DNA of 64,000 nt from Ascoidea asiatica (GCA_001600695.1 BCKQ01000001.1:1888722-1952721), one strand, 5' to 3'; numbered from the stretch's first letter, positions 32,449 to 43,109 are shown. A program made the numbers and translations. Notes: generated by a model not told the origin, from the sequence alone.

Positions 32449-34050
32449 TTAATTAGAAAAATGAGATTCTTCACTTTTCATTATATCTTGTTTATTATGT
32501 TCTGTAAGATAATCTGCTCTATATTTATTAAGTTCTTGAGTTTGTTCATAAGTACTTGGAATAAATTTATCTGATCTCCATGCATATTTATATTCATCAT
32601 ACATCACATCAATATCTTCTAAAGTCATATTTTTACTTTCATAAACCATTAAATATGCAAATAAAAAACATAATGCATTACATCCTCCCCAAATGAAATA
32701 AACTCTTGTACCTAAATTTGCATTTCCAGGTCCAGAATCAATCATATATGGTGTTGCATATGCAATACCAAAATTCCATAACCAATTTGATGCTGTTGAT
32801 AATGCAACTGATTTTGCTCTTGTTCTTAATGGAAAAATTTCTCCAACTATAACCCAACAAACTGGTCCCCAAGTTGATGCAAAAAATGCTATAAAAATAC
32901 ATGCAAATGCAATTAAACAATTATTTGCAGGACCTGATTCTGCAACTTCACCAACAATTGCAATTATAAAATCAGAAATGCACATACCAATTGCACCCCA
33001 AATTAATAATGGTCTTCTACCTGCAACTTCAACTAAATAAATACCTGGTAATGTCATAACCATATTAACAACATTTGTAATAACTTGAACAGTAAATGCA
33101 TTTTTTATACCTGCATTACCAAAAAATGTTGTACCATAATAAAAAATAAAATTAATACCTGTTAATTGTTGAAACATTTGTAATCCAGTACCTGTGATAA
33201 GTCTTTTTAATTGAGAATTTGGTTTTTTAAAACAATCTATCCAACTTGATTTACCAAATGAACATTCATAATCATAATTTGCTTTAATATCTTGATATTC
33301 TTCATCAATTTCATTATGATCTAAAGGTAATTTTCTTAATTTTGATAATGAAATTTTTGCATTTTTTTCATTATTTTTTATAATCCAAAATCTTGGAGTA
33401 TCAGGTAAAAAAATCATTCCAATACCTAAAATTAAAGACCATAAAAATTGTAAAGCAATTGGAATTCTATAAGAACTTGAATCATTTCTATTTTCAGTAC
33501 CTTTTTCAACACATGAAGCTAAAAAAATTCCAATAGTTATAGCAAATTGATAACAAGAAACAATTGCACCACGAACAGATTTTGGTACAGTTTCAGATTG
33601 ATATAAAGGAATAGTTGCAGAAATAAAACCTAAACCTAAACCTGCAATTGCTCTACCTGCAGCCAATAAACCAATTGAAGTTGCAGCAGTTTGTAAAATA
33701 ATTCCAAGATTAAAAGTTATAAAAGAAGATAAAAGTAATGTCCATCTACGACCTAAAGTATCAGCAATATATGGAGCTAATAAAGAACCAAAAAAAGTAC
33801 CTGCAGATAATATTGAAACAATTAATGAATGTTCAGAAGATGAAAAATCAATATTATTACTTGGAAATCTATTTTTAACATAATTCATTGCCATTATACC
33901 AGAAATTGAACCTGTATCATAACCATATAATATACCACCAAAAGATGCAAATAAACCAACAAATATTGAAACAGATAATGAAGATTCTGTTGGTCTTTCA
34001 GGTGGTGAATAAAATTTTTTTTTTAAAGTAGAAAAATTAAATTTACTCAT
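32449..34050 (-). CDS. Hexose transporter (MFS sugar porter)
   Basis: 533 residues with about 12 membrane segments. Sugar-porter signatures: GYDTGSISG in the first helix, LGRRWTLL after helix 2, PDTPRFWI at the end of helix 6, QQLTGINFIFYYGTTFF in helix 7, GRRPLLIWG after helix 8, and PVCWVIVGEIFPLRTRAK in helices 10-11. It lacks the long cytoplasmic tail of Snf3/Rgt2 sensors, so a high-affinity glucose transporter is most likely; exact substrate range is unknown. The 1.4-kb upstream region carries a cluster of CGGANNA sites, as at glucose-repressed HXT genes. Almost no low-complexity sequence. Confidence 0.92.
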   Translation of the reverse strand: MSKFNFSTLKKKFYSPPERPTESSLSVSIFVGLFASFGGILYGYDTGSISGIMAMNYVKNRFPSNNIDFSSSEHSLIVSILSAGTFFGSLLAPYIADTLGRRWTLLLSSFITFNLGIILQTAATSIGLLAAGRAIAGLGLGFISATIPLYQSETVPKSVRGAIVSCYQFAITIGIFLASCVEKGTENRNDSSSYRIPIALQFLWSLILGIGMIFLPDTPRFWIIKNNEKNAKISLSKLRKLPLDHNEIDEEYQDIKANYDYECSFGKSSWIDCFKKPNSQLKRLITGTGLQMFQQLTGINFIFYYGTTFFGNAGIKNAFTVQVITNVVNMVMTLPGIYLVEVAGRRPLLIWGAIGMCISDFIIAIVGEVAESGPANNCLIAFACIFIAFFASTWGPVCWVIVGEIFPLRTRAKSVALSTASNWLWNFGIAYATPYMIDSGPGNANLGTRVYFIWGGCNALCFLFAYLMVYESKNMTLEDIDVMYDEYKYAWRSDKFIPSTYEQTQELNKYRADYLTEHNKQDIMKSEESHFSN

Positions 34051-35414
34051 TGTTAATTTGATTTGTTTTGCTTTGATTTTGTTTGATTTAATTTTTCTAA
34101 ATGATTTTGTTTTTAATTAAGATTATTATTTCATTATTAATTAATAAAAAGATTGAAAAATTGGTAAAATTAAAAGGGAAATTAATTTTCTTTTTATAAA
34201 AAAACAAGAAGATAAAGTAAGTAAGAAAAAGTTTTTTTTGGAAATTCTTGGTAAACTCAAAAATTTTTTTGATTAAAGCCCACTTTTATTCAATAAGAAA
34301 CTTTTATTGAAAGAATCTTACTTTTGAAAAGCAAGAATAAAATCATACATTCAAGGCACCAAAATTTCAATAATATGGGGAAATTTATGGGGTGCTGAAA
34401 AGTTTATAAATTTATGTATCTAAAAAATCTTAATATTTTACTAAAAAAGATTTTAATTCAGTATATTATATATTTTACTTGAATGAATAATATTCAAGCA
34501 TTTTTTAAGTCATTCACTAAAAGCAATGTTAAAAATCATTTAAATCATAAGATATTAAAAAATTAAATGGGAAAATTAATTAAAATTTGAGTAATTATAG
34601 AAATTTTAATTCAAAGGATTAATTATGCAATAGTTAAAATAAATAAAAATTTTTGAGGGGTGTTTTAGTCTGTTAATTTTTCCTAAAATTTTCAATAAAT
34701 TCAAATTCACTATAGAGGCAAGAATTATGTCATAGTAAGAGTTTAATATATATTTTTAAAGAGTATTGAAACAGTGTAGAGGAAAAATTAGTAATTAAAC
34801 TAAAAAGACTCCACTAATGTAAAATGCAATAAATTATTTCAAAAAGTTTGTTTGAATTCAAAAATAAATGATAATTATTACCCAAATAAGTTGCTGAGGG
34901 GTGTTTGCGAACTGTCGAGAATTTTAAACTTGCCCAGTTCAGCGCTTACAGGTTTCGCGGCTCGGACTAACTGAGTCTGTAGGACCCTGCCAGAACCCTG
35001 CGTGCCCAGTCTTTCTAGAAAAACCTTATTATCCGTCCAATTTTACGGAGAAACGGAAAAACACGGAAGTTGGTTGTTCCGCTCGGATTAATAAAAATTC
35101 AAATCTGTCCGTATTTTAGTGGAATCTTGTCCAGTCAATTATTTTGTCCTGGTCCTAATCCTGGTCCTAATCATCGCCAAAAAACAGTGTCCATTTATTT
35201 ACTGTTGTTTGCCCCGGCAGTTAGAGCCCTGATTGAATGGTGTATAACTTTTAAGTTTTTAGCTGTCTTCAACAAAAATAAAGGAATCTTCACTCTTTTC
35301 AGAGAGTGTGTCGAATATAATTAAAGGTAATTGAATCAATCATTTCAATTGAATTGATCAAATCAATTGAACATATTTCATCATATTTGGTTAATCAATT
35401 ATAGAATCTTATAA
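34051..35414. promoter_or_regulatory. Long divergent promoter of hexose transporter and F-box gene
   Basis: 1.36 kb without a supported gene, long for this region, as is common at sugar-transporter promoters. It contains two exact 12-bp copies of TGAGGGGTGTTT (34654-34665 and 34895-34906) with an AGGGG stress-element core, a related ATGGGGTGC (34386 region), and a GC-richer island at 34920-35100 with CGGANNA sites. A frame of 84 codons at 35070-35324 overlaps the island and is not credible. Confidence 0.65.
34963..35090. promoter_or_regulatory. Cluster of six CGGANNA sites (Rgt1-type)
   Basis: Perfect CGGANNA occurs at 34963-34969, 35046-35052, 35054-35060 and 35084-35090 on the plus strand and at 35029-35035 and 35075-35081 on the minus strand. 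A near-match CGGAAGT is at 35064-35070. CGGANNA is the binding site of Rgt1, the glucose-responsive repressor of yeast hexose transporter genes. The sites are 913-1040 bp upstream of the transporter and 325-452 bp upstream of the F-box gene. Confidence 0.7.
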
Positions 35415-38108
35415 ATGATGTTTCAAAAATCAATTACAGATATATTACCAAAGGATATTTTAAAATCAACTATAGAATATTTAGATCAAAATGATTTAAT
35501 AACTTTATCTTATTCAAATAGATTTTTTTATGATTTAATAATACCAAAATTATATTCAAATATTTATATTCAAGATTTTAAATTATTAATACCAAATGAT
35601 AATAATTATTTTAATGATTTCAAGTTAAATTGGACTTATATTTCAAATAATTTTAAATTTTTATCAAATTTAAAAGGTTTAATGTATGATTGTCCAAGTT
35701 ATGATGAATTATTAATGTTTATAAAGTTATTAGATATTGATATTTTAAATGAATTTGAAAATGAATATAATAACAGAGAAACTCAAAATCAAAATCAAAA
35801 TCAAAATCAAAGTAGAAATTCAAATAGATCAATAAAAAACTATACTTCAATTTTCAAAATTTATAATTTTTTAAGATTAGATAATTTTTATAAAAATTTA
35901 ATTAATTTAATTTTATCAATAGAATCAAATAAAAAATTATTGAAATTTATTAAAAAAATCTTTATAGATTTATCTTTTGATAATGAAAATTTATCAAAAT
36001 ATGATTTTAAAATAATTTATTTAATTATAAATAATATTTTAAATAAAATTATAACAATAAATCCATTTTTAAAAATTGAATTTTCTGATTATTTAACACA
36101 AACTTTATTTGAAAATTTATCAAAAGATATTAGATTTTTTTGGTTAGATATGAATTTATATGATAATTTAAGTTTAAATAAAATTCATTTTACAATAGAT
36201 TTAGAATTTTTTTATAATAAAAATTTTAGTAATTTAAATAATTATATAAATTATGAAAAAAATTATAAACAAATTAATAATTTAAATAATTTATCAAGTA
36301 AACAATTTAATTTATTAACACTTAAAAAAATTCAAAATTTAAAATCAATGGAATTAACTTTATGGGATTCAATTTATTTAAATCAAAATATTTTAACATT
36401 TTTAAAATATCATGAATATTTTAAAAATAATACTATTATTAATAATAATCATTATAATAATAATAATAATAATAATGTAACTTTGAAATTATTAATTGCA
36501 TATGATGAAATTTATCAATTAAATAATTTAAATTCAATAAAATGTTATATAAGTTTAATTAATTATTCATATACTAAAAAATTATTCTTAGAAATTTCTT
36601 GTCAATGTTTTGAAGATGCAAATAGTAATAGAAGAAATGATTATAATATTGGTAATAATAATGAAGAAGATGAAAATGATAATTTATATATATGTAATTG
36701 TAATTATAAATTTTATAAAAATTTAATTAATCCAATTCATTTAAATTTTTTAAATAATGGATTAAATTATAATAATTTAAAAGAAATTTATATTAATGAA
36801 ATTTCATTATTTAAAACAAATGAATTAAATAAATTATTTCAATTTTTATTTATTTATTTACCAAATATAAATTTAATTAATTTAAATTTTAAAAATTCAA
36901 TAAATTATATTAATAATAATGAAATTAATAATGATTTTAATTATTTTCATAAAGAATCAGATTTAATTTATGATAATTTAAAAAATTCACAATCCTTTTT
37001 AGGTGAATTAATTAATTGTTTTTTAAATTTATTTAAAAAAAATGAAAAAAATAGAAATTTAAATATTTCAAATTTAAAATTTTTTTATTTAAATGGAAAA
37101 TTTTCTCAAAATATGTTAAGTTATTTATTATTTGAATTTGTTTCAAATAAATTTTCAAAAAATTTTAATTTTAATGAAATTAATAATAATAATGATAAAA
37201 AAATTAAATTTTTAACAAAGAAAAAAATAAATTTTAATAAAATATATGAAAAAAATTCAGAAATTATAAATAATTTTAAACCATTTTTAAAAATACCTTT
37301 AAATAATCAAAATCAAGTTAATCAAAGAAATCCAATTACAGAAAATCAACATGAATCAGATTCTTATTTAGCTGATTATTTTATTGACTATTCTGTAGAT
37401 ATTGATGATAATGAAAATAATGAAAATAATGAAAATAATGAAACTAATGAAAATGAAGATTATGAGAATAGTGAAGATGAAGATGAAGATGAAGATGAAT
37501 ATAGAGAAGAAAATGAACACTTCTATATGAGAAATTATGAAATTTTAAAATATTTTCAATTAGTTTTAGAAAATTTTTTAAATTATTTTAATAAGAAAAA
37601 TTTTGAGAATTATTATGGAATTAATGAAATTAGTAAATTTAATAAAAATTATCCAAATTTAAATTTAAATTTAATTTTTAAAGATATTTTAAATAATATT
37701 TCAATGTTAAGTGATAATGCAACCAATAATATTGATAATGATAATGATAATGATAATGATATTAAGAAAATAAATGAATTAGCTAAAAAATTTAATTCAA
37801 ATAGTTATATAAATTTATTAATTGATTATTTTGAAGAATTAATTGAAGTTATAATTAATAATGAAATTAAAGAATTTAAAAAACTTGAAATTTTATCAAT
37901 TGGTGGATTACCATTAATAATTAAATTAGATAAAGATAATATTGGAAAAAGAAAAGTTTCATCACAAATTATAATTGAAGAATTTGAAAAAGATTGTTAT
38001 GAGAGTATAAAATCATGTTTTAAATTAAAATCTGATAAAAATATTGTTTCTGATATTCATATGGATATGGGAGAAAATTTTGAAAATGTTGAAAATTTCA
38101 AAAGATAA
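35415..38108 (+). CDS. Large F-box-like protein
   Basis: 897 residues. Residues about 5-50 (ITDILPKDILKSTIEYLDQN then LITLSYSNRFFYDLIIPKLY) fit an F-box: conserved LP..IL..I..yL, then the L..l..vn..f..l..p.LY helix. F-box proteins bring substrates to SCF ubiquitin ligases through Skp1. The rest is Asn/Leu/Ile-rich with scattered leucine-rich segments that may be degenerate LRRs, an acidic Asn/Glu run at about 665-700, and a conserved-looking end (KLEILSIGGLPLIIKL). The partner or substrate cannot be named. It is the last apparently intact gene before the transposon-rich segment. Confidence 0.68.
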   Translation: MMFQKSITDILPKDILKSTIEYLDQNDLITLSYSNRFFYDLIIPKLYSNIYIQDFKLLIPNDNNYFNDFKLNWTYISNNFKFLSNLKGLMYDCPSYDELLMFIKLLDIDILNEFENEYNNRETQNQNQNQNQSRNSNRSIKNYTSIFKIYNFLRLDNFYKNLINLILSIESNKKLLKFIKKIFIDLSFDNENLSKYDFKIIYLIINNILNKIITINPFLKIEFSDYLTQTLFENLSKDIRFFWLDMNLYDNLSLNKIHFTIDLEFFYNKNFSNLNNYINYEKNYKQINNLNNLSSKQFNLLTLKKIQNLKSMELTLWDSIYLNQNILTFLKYHEYFKNNTIINNNHYNNNNNNNVTLKLLIAYDEIYQLNNLNSIKCYISLINYSYTKKLFLEISCQCFEDANSNRRNDYNIGNNNEEDENDNLYICNCNYKFYKNLINPIHLNFLNNGLNYNNLKEIYINEISLFKTNELNKLFQFLFIYLPNINLINLNFKNSINYINNNEINNDFNYFHKESDLIYDNLKNSQSFLGELINCFLNLFKKNEKNRNLNISNLKFFYLNGKFSQNMLSYLLFEFVSNKFSKNFNFNEINNNNDKKIKFLTKKKINFNKIYEKNSEIINNFKPFLKIPLNNQNQVNQRNPITENQHESDSYLADYFIDYSVDIDDNENNENNENNETNENEDYENSEDEDEDEDEYREENEHFYMRNYEILKYFQLVLENFLNYFNKKNFENYYGINEISKFNKNYPNLNLNLIFKDILNNISMLSDNATNNIDNDNDNDNDIKKINELAKKFNSNSYINLLIDYFEELIEVIINNEIKEFKKLEILSIGGLPLIIKLDKDNIGKRKVSSQIIIEEFEKDCYESIKSCFKLKSDKNIVSDIHMDMGENFENVENFKR

Positions 38109-38189
38109 TTTGTTACTAGATACGTTTTGTTTACTTAAAGTTAATAAATGAATATATAAATACAACAAGAACTCTCTCCTTTTGCGGGC

Positions 38190-38207
38190 CCGCTATATAC
38201 TGCCAGA
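38190..38207 (+). repeat. Left 18-bp terminal inverted repeat
   Basis: Reads CCGCTATATACTGCCAGA and is the exact reverse complement of 43092-43109. Confidence 0.75.
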
Positions 38208-38227
38208 TTTGTCGTTCTGTAAAAAAA

Positions 38228-38512
38228 ATGAATGGAACAAATATATATCATAAGTCACCTGATAAAAAAACAGAAAATAGTTTATATATAGATTCTCATT
38301 TTGATGATAATAATAATAACAAAAGGATAATGAAAAATTATGATACAATAAATGATATATACAATACAAATAATAATAATAATATACATTCAAATACAAA
38401 TATAAATATATTTAACAATGAGGTACATCTGCCTCTTTCGAAAAAAGGCTTTGGATTTATCTCAAAAAGATTGAGAATTTACAGTAAAAAAATAATCAAA
38501 TTGTTAAATTAA
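38228..38512 (+). CDS. Small Asn-rich reading frame inside the element, doubtful
   Basis: 94 codons beginning MNGTNIYHKSPDKK, starting 20 bp inside the left inverted repeat. The middle is poly-Asn and the end basic (SKKGFGFISKRLRIYSKK). The low AT-rich complexity resembles host coding style, but no family is recognised. It may be a leftover of a captured host gene or chance. Confidence 0.25.
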   Translation: MNGTNIYHKSPDKKTENSLYIDSHFDDNNNNKRIMKNYDTINDIYNTNNNNNIHSNTNINIFNNEVHLPLSKKGFGFISKRLRIYSKKIIKLLN

Positions 38513-38644
38513 AATTTTTTGGTTACGATGGTGGGCGGTAATGTATCAATATGTAAATTTAATAATAATATTGATAATTTTTTATTTGTGCTACAAACAA
38601 TTGCTAACAATTTATTGTTAATCATTTTTTTCTTTGATTGAAAT

Positions 38645-38810
38645 TGTGTTCGAATATTCTAGGCTATTCTTAGACCTTCTAATATTGCATAGATTGTTCT
38701 ACGACTACATTCTATTGCGTTCTCAGAACTTTCGTGTGCATGTTAAATGTACTAGAACATTCTGGGTCTGCATTATTTATTCTTTCTCCGAAATTCTGTG
38801 TGCATCTCGA
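38645..38810. promoter_or_regulatory. GAANNTTC (heat-shock-element-like) cluster in diverged tandem duplication
   Basis: GAANNTTC occurs at 38652-38659, 38726-38733 and 38755-38762, with further GAA/TTC pairs to about 38815. About 75 bp is duplicated in diverged form: the block with GTGTGCATGTTAAATGTACT near 38733-38752 returns as GTGTGCATCTCGAATGTACT near 38799-38818. Inverted GAA units are the Hsf1 recognition pattern. No intact gene follows. Confidence 0.35.
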
Positions 38811-39104
38811 ATGTACTGGAATCTTTGTGTTTGTTTTTAGAATAACGTGGTGTCTTCTAGAACAATACTTTATTTTATTTCTTTTCATAAATATGGGAAG
38901 TGAACGTTTACATACTAAATTTACAAATTTATTCTTAAGATGGGTTACCCGCTCCTCTTTTCCACTAATATAAATACGGCACTTACCTCCCATATTTTTT
39001 ATATAATTTTTATATATTTTATATTTTAATTAACAATTTTTTATAATTTGAATTAGATATCTTCTTAGTAATAATTAGATATTTTGTTCGAACTACAATC
39101 ACAA

Positions 39105-39935
39105 TCCAAAAAAAGTTTAAACTCAATTTTTAAGATAGCTACAACTTCATAAGTTTTGTAAATCTTCAATTATTAAAAACTATTATGGTACTTTAATGAA
39201 TGGATAGCAGGTTGTAATTTATATTACAAATAGAATATAAGGGTGCTAAATATTGAGAAGCAATTTATAAAAAGGTGAAAAGTAAACATGGTAGCATCGG
39301 TGAAAAAAGTTTAGGTAAAATTGGTGCGCGTGTTTCAAAAGGTTTGTCCTATTTACATCAGCCTACATCTAGTCATAGAGACATTAAATCTTACAAAATT
39401 CTTTCAAATGAAATTCGTTAAATAAAGGTATGTCATGTTGGTGGTTTTGGTGTCGTGGTGAATTCGTAAACGTTCTCCCTTTACTGAAACCTCTTTATTA
39501 TATGTCCCCATCAAGAATTCATAGTCATTTCTATACTGGTAGAAGTGAAGTTTGATTTCATCATTTAACTTTATGAGAAGGTGCAAAAAGTAGCTTTTTC
39601 ATTTTGATAAGTCAACAAATAATGATATGCATAATGATATTATATTAGCAATAATAATTACAACGCAGATCTTGATGAAAAGCCTTCAACACCACCAGTG
39701 GCTAAAATTGAATTATTATGTTCACATTTAGAATTCCCACCTGAACATTAAGACAAAACCTGAAAAAGGATCATTTGGACAAAAGGTTGTGGTTGATTCG
39801 TTGAACATTGTTTAAAAAGAGATCCAACAAAAACGTGGATGCCCCGCCAAATGATTTAACATCTGTGGATGATTGGACAAATGGAAATTGAAGTAAATAT
39901 GAAATAATTTGTATTTCAGTGTTGGAAATGAGTGA
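39105..39935 (+). pseudogene. Decayed MKK1/2-type MAP kinase kinase
   Basis: Plus-strand translation with several stops and frameshifts aligns along the kinase domain of yeast cell-wall-integrity MAPKKs. The segments, in order, are LHKFCKSSIIKNYYG (αC to β5 region), KHGSIGEKSLGKIGARVSKG then LSYLHQ, HRDIKSYKILSNE (catalytic loop HRDIKxxN, with Asn changed to Lys), IKVCHVGGFG (DFG region changed to HVG-GFG) and FVEHCLKRDPTKTWMPRQMI near the C-terminal lobe end. At least four in-frame stops and changed catalytic residues make it non-functional. It lies inside the inverted-repeat-bounded element, antisense to the transposase. Confidence 0.8.
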
Positions 39936-40530
39936 AGATTTTTTTATCTTCAATTATATTTATTGTAATTAGAATGCAGTTAGTAAAAGATTAAATTGAA
40001 TACAATATATGATTAACATATCAGCAATTCAAGTAAAAAGCTTACTTCGTGCAAAGGCTAGCTGTTAATGCTCGGAAGCTTAGGTCTCGCTTTTTCATAG
40101 TTTCACCAACAAGGCAATGTTCCCAGATGTAAGACATAATTGCGATTATTTCTTATTGTTGAACGACTGTTTTAGCTCTGGCGGTAACATCCGTGTTACT
40201 GCGTCAGTGACGTTACATACCAGGTCAATGCGATAATAAGAAAAGAATCCAATATCCAGGTGGGGAAAGACGATACTAACAAAAATGCGAAAATCTAATT
40301 TTTTGAAACTCCTCAACCTACGCCACAAAGGCTCGACTAGAAGGTTGTATTACTAGGGGTTCAAAATACTAACATATTTAATTATTGTTGTGTAATCAGC
40401 TTTCATCCAATCACTTTTCAAAAATTTTAAAGCAGTTTATATTTATTAGAACTATAAAGCCACTACCGCCACTAAAATCCTTTGATTAAATCTTGAATAC
40501 TTGAATTTAACTGTTTACATTGGGCATAGT

Positions 40531-42449
40531 TCAAATCATTGTGCCAACTGTAAAATAATTGACGGCACTTTTCAAGTGTTTCGTTGAACTCACTAATATC
40601 TTCATTAAATACCCTGTCTTCATTATGTTCGGCAACACTGGAATCCTCGGCTCATCAAGCTGATAGGGGTTCATACCTAAATCTCTGAAAATATTTTGAG
40701 ATTCAGAGAAATTCAAGAAATTATATCCTTTTAAAATATCTGAAAAAAACATATGTATGCAGGGTAGATGACAAGCCTCAAAAAAGGCGCAGTTACATTC
40801 ATTAGACAATGTGGCAGGGCTAAATCTATCTTCCACTCCCCGCTGCAGGTTGGCATCAGCATCTATAACCTCCAGCCCATTCTGTTTTGCATAACAAACT
40901 GAAACCCTTGAATATCAGGCCCTTTTTGTGTTCCATAATTTACTTTGTAACTTTAGTCATGTGCAGCCTTTTTTTTTTGTCATCAATTGTCACGTGAAAT
41001 GTTTTCAACTTTGTAACCAATTGTTCAATAGACTCCGTTCTGACAATACTTACAACAAAAACACTTTTGAGCTGGGAGTGCATATTTTCTGCATCTTGAG
41101 TGGAAAATGTTTGAAAAAGGTATTTACTGTATCTTCTATACGCCACAGACCAAAACAGAATAGATGTTAACTGAGTCCTAACATAATTTGCAATTCCCAC
41201 TAACCCAATAGAACTTCAGTGATATCGTCCATAACAAATTCCCATGCATCTGCCCTAGTCTTTGCATACTTTGCTTTAACAAGTAGTTTAACTAAAACAC
41301 ATGACCTGCAACTTTGAAGGTTTTATTTCCACAATTCATGCACGTGCCAGACACAAATGTAAAGCTTACTACTAGGCCAAAACTCAACTAAGGCTTTTAT
41401 TTCCGCTGAACCGGCATCCGTAATAACATAGCTCGGACCAAACATTCGACCGCTAAGTCTTTCTAATTCGGCTAATCAAGTTTTAATGTCAATAGCATTT
41501 TCACTTCTTACAATAAAATGAGTACCTGGGGTTACAATATTACTCTTATCTTTAAAGGAAATGGTAAATAAAAGATAATTAAACCGATTTGTGCAGTGTG
41601 TGGCGTTCATTATAAGCAACACAGCGTCAAAAAATTCAGCCAAGAATGATTTTAACAAGAAAACCATGGAAAGTCCAACACGTGACCAAACATATTTTTC
41701 CGAATTATGTAAGACACCACCGGCTAAATCCATGTCATCAACAATCCGGGGAAGCATGGGGCTGCATAAATTTTTTTAGTAAACTTTAAAATATGGTTTC
41801 GGATGAACCATGAAGGAACCTTGTCTGCCCCTAAAGTTAAATAGTAATTGCCTAACAAACTTGGCAAAGTTTTTTTAATTTCGAGCTGTTTATATCCTTT
41901 AGCTACCTCGTCTAATATAATTTCTTCAACAAATTTCCAGTGCTTTTTCCTATCAGTGGCCTGAAGGTCATGATTATGAGGCAGTGTTTGAACAATCTTA
42001 ACACAAGCCGCATATCATTAATTGCGATTCTAGCAGGACATTTAACACCTAATTTGACAGAAGTATTTTTTTGGTGCTTATCGGGTGACTCAGGTAATCT
42101 AGAGCAATCATGATCATTTAACCGACAATCCAGTTTTTCTTCCGAGCTCTATCACCTCTTTCTTTTTGATACAAAATTGATAAGGCATATGCTTTTTCTT
42201 CACTGGTTTGGTTATAAAAAAGCATAAACCCTTCAAGCAGCAGAGCAATTTCCCTTAGCAACAGTGCCTGGAAGCAAATGTGGAAATTGCATGAGTGTTT
42301 ATAGATTTTGAGTACTCTTTCAGGACAGTGTGATTATAAATAAAGCTAAAAAGGTAATTATCACCGTAGTATGATATTATTACTATTGTGATGAGCTTCA
42401 CAGTAGGGTTTATTCTTTTCCTAAAACCAAATGTTATTAAATTTTCCAA
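40531..42449 (-). pseudogene. Decayed MULE (Mutator-like) transposase
   Basis: Broken reading on the minus strand. From its 5' end: a FAR1-like DNA-binding region around 42200-42030 (SVKLGVKCPARIAIND), then the transposase core at 41757-41476 (LIMNATHCTNRFNYLLF, equivalent to the conserved l.DATykTN..y, with the first catalytic Asp now Asn). A second core segment lies at about 41470-41320 (YVITDAGSAEIKALVEF then LYICVWHVHELW), and a C-terminal SWIM zinc finger is at about 40836-40740 (CNCAFFEACHLPCIHMFF). Frameshifts and stops separate the blocks. MULE transposases move DNA elements by cut-and-paste. Domain order is complete, so this is a once-intact gene. Confidence 0.85.
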
Positions 42450-43091
42450 CTATTACCACTTTATACCCACAACAGCAATGAGATTTATATTATTTTATCT
42501 GTTTTATAAAAATAGTTTGTTAGTTGGGAAATTATTTTTCTTTTTATATTAATAATATTTTAAACAGATACTTACTAGTTTATATGTTTGCTTCCAAATT
42601 TATTTAGGTGAGGGCAAATTGCTAATTTTTTTTTATGTAAGCCATATTCAGCATTTGTTTTCAGTTCTATTTAATAGACGCTAGGTACGTAGAGGATTAT
42701 GATTGTGGGCAATTATGGGGTTGAATTTGGAATACTTAGCCCTGACTGTTATCCCGTGGTTTTTACCCCTATTTTATAGGGCTCTAAGTGTATGCTTGAG
42801 GTCACGAACTGTTATGGATTGTTGAAATGTGTGAGTTTGTGTCCTTAATTGAAAACAGGTATTATTAATTTACGGGACATCCCGCGTTTTGAAACGGGTG
42901 TGGTTCGTGACGCGAATTCCTTCTAACCCGAAGCTACAATGGCTGTGGGAAATGTGGGCTCCCCTTCTAGCCGAAAATAAAACTCGGGAAATATTAATAA
43001 ATTGAATTCCGTTTCAAGAGGGGCAAATAAAATATTGCCGTGAGCTAATTATTGGTAAATTTTGGAACATTTTGGGGTGCTATTTAGTTTT

Positions 43092-43109
43092 TCTGGCAGT
43101 ATATAGCGG
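43092..43109 (-). repeat. Right 18-bp terminal inverted repeat
   Basis: Exact reverse complement of 38190-38207. It is immediately preceded by a GGGGTGCTATTTAG stretch that resembles repeats seen at 52742-52870. Confidence 0.75.

Larger units (their letters stand above)
38190..43109. mobile_element. Putative MULE-type DNA transposon with captured MAPKK pseudogene
   Basis: Bounded by an 18-bp perfect inverted repeat (38190-38207 and 43092-43109). The interior holds a decayed MULE-family transposase on the minus strand and a decayed MKK1/2-like kinase on the plus strand. The repeat is short for a MULE (these often have long terminal repeats), the sequences outside it show no obvious 8-11-bp target duplication, and the transposase is broken. 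The outer limits are therefore provisional. Confidence 0.5.

Noticed and set aside
11755-38108. Deciding whether CTG codes for Leu, Ser or Ala
   Set aside because: Too few CTG codons in conserved positions of these AT-rich genes to judge by eye.
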